A stretch of DNA of 32,922 bases, from positions 1-32,922 of the forward strand of contig NZ_ALVY01000187.1 of NCBI RefSeq assembly GCF_000332035.1, written 5' to 3'. A program made the translations under genes and the position numbers. The notes under the pieces are model-generated. The model saw only the letters and a program-made list of their open reading frames with translations, was not told where the DNA came from and made no database searches. Source of the stretch: Gloeocapsa sp. PCC 73106. GTDB taxonomy: Bacteria; Cyanobacteriota; Cyanobacteriia; Cyanobacteriales; Gloeocapsaceae. Shown piece by piece: positions 32,661-32,922 of the stretch. How positions within the stretch are numbered: position 1 is the first letter of the stretch; the number at the start of each line of letters is the position of its first letter.

Positions 32661-32918
32661 GGAGAGTCGACCAATTACCCATCTGTGTGAATTCTATTAT
32701 TCACCAACCCTGACCTAAAGGTACAGGGATTGACTAAACCAATTTAGTTAACGTAAGAGGCGAATAGCCCACAGATCCTAACTATCTTACAGACCTCCAA
32801 ATACTTCCCAAGGAGCGGATTTTTTCTAAACCCAATTGGTTGGGTGCTCTTAAAGACAGGACATGGTTAGTTAGGTGGGCGAAGGGACTTAAACTTTTTC
32901 TCTTAAGGATTATCTCCT
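32661..32918 (+). promoter_or_regulatory. Long structured 5' leader (possible cis-regulatory RNA)
   Basis: The 370 bp between the small repeat protein and the right-edge start codon hold no gene. A TACAAT at 32655-32660 may be the -10; no good -35 is seen. The leader then shows perfect or near-perfect hairpins: 32687-32692/32699-32704; 32708-32715/32720-32728 with one bulged A; 32730-32738/32743-32751 (9 bp with one G-U); 32753-32758/32785-32790; 32830-32835/32840-32845. A long-range pairing joins GCCCA and CCTAACTA (32767-32771, 32777-32784) to TAGTTAGG and TGGGC (32868-32875, 32876-32880). At the end, AGGA (32906-32909) of the Shine-Dalgarno pairs with TCCT (32915-32918) next to the ATG. 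I cannot match it to a riboswitch that I know. Confidence 0.55.
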
Positions 32919-32922
32919 ATGC
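32919..32922 (+). CDS. Start of a gene cut by the window edge
   Basis: An ATG preceded by AAGGA nine bases upstream (32905-32909) at the end of the structured leader. Only the start codon and one more base (C) are visible, so the product cannot be named. Confidence 0.4.

Noticed and set aside
1-32922. CRISPR arrays
   Set aside because: No regularly spaced short repeats with unique spacers were seen. The frequent GCGATCGC octamers are the dispersed HIP1 motif of cyanobacteria.

Overview
The window comes from a cyanobacterial chromosome. The octamer GCGATCGC (HIP1) and its core recur throughout, most genes have typical cyanobacterial housekeeping products, and an EbsA-like pilus gene, a DUF4347/Calx-beta/RTX protein and Uma2/Rpn nuclease genes add to that picture. 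Base composition is AT-rich. I cannot name the genus. All calls come from reading the sequence; no database search was run.

Layout. 1-686 is the 5' part of a large restriction/methyltransferase gene on the minus strand, behind a 113-bp promoter-bearing repeat present twice (698-810, 1003-1115). 1156-4486 holds two tandem ABCD-type ABC transporter genes (minus). Divergent from them are a thioredoxin-like ferredoxin gene and an MFS exporter gene (4574-6959), then an antitoxin remnant. 7230-10148 encodes a DUF4347/Calx-beta/RTX protein and an exported protein. An SDR gene (minus) converges on them. A CobW GTPase/WD40 pair follows behind a Fur/Zur-type operator. Next come tRNA-Ser(GGA), a HEAT-repeat gene, ubiX, a LapA-like membrane protein with an internal 51-bp repeat, dusA (minus, overlapping lapA), an ebsA-like gene and a DRTGG protein gene. 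17637-17844 appears to be an unassigned structured RNA. A flavoprotein gene and a VapBC-like toxin-antitoxin pair precede polA (minus). 23058-28249 is a same-strand run rpn - uma2 - lnt - glmM - aroE. 28308-30184 is an IS607-type element with tnpA and tnpB. aspS and a small repeat protein gene follow (both minus), and the right edge is a long, strongly structured 5' leader of a plus-strand gene that begins at the last bases.

Main points of interest. (1) 17637-17844 folds by hand into a closed multi-branch RNA: a long closing stem made by the two ends, plus three internal hairpins. Several G-U pairs are possible only on the plus strand. I could not match it to tmRNA, RNase P RNA, SRP RNA, 6S RNA or a riboswitch that I know. 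(2) The IS607 element splits a plus-strand gene within its twin-arginine signal peptide. The first 12 codons lie on one side and the rest of the signal peptide on the other, rejoining in frame across a CC/GG dinucleotide; the body of the gene, an amine-oxidase-like flavoprotein, is mostly deleted. This fixes both ends of the element and predicts the guide now carried by the TnpB omega RNA. (3) The leader at 32661-32918 has at least five local hairpins, a 13-bp long-range pairing that crosses one of them, and a small hairpin over the Shine-Dalgarno sequence, so it may be a regulatory RNA. (4) The Rpn-type nuclease carries an extra N-terminal four-cysteine module.

How genes work together. lnt, glmM and aroE supply envelope and aromatic biosynthesis; polA, aspS, dusA and the tRNA gene are information processing. 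CobW plus WD40 behind a Zur-like box fits zinc homeostasis. The ABC pair, thioredoxin-like ferredoxin and MFS exporter could form one small-molecule (possibly siderophore) module, but that is inference.
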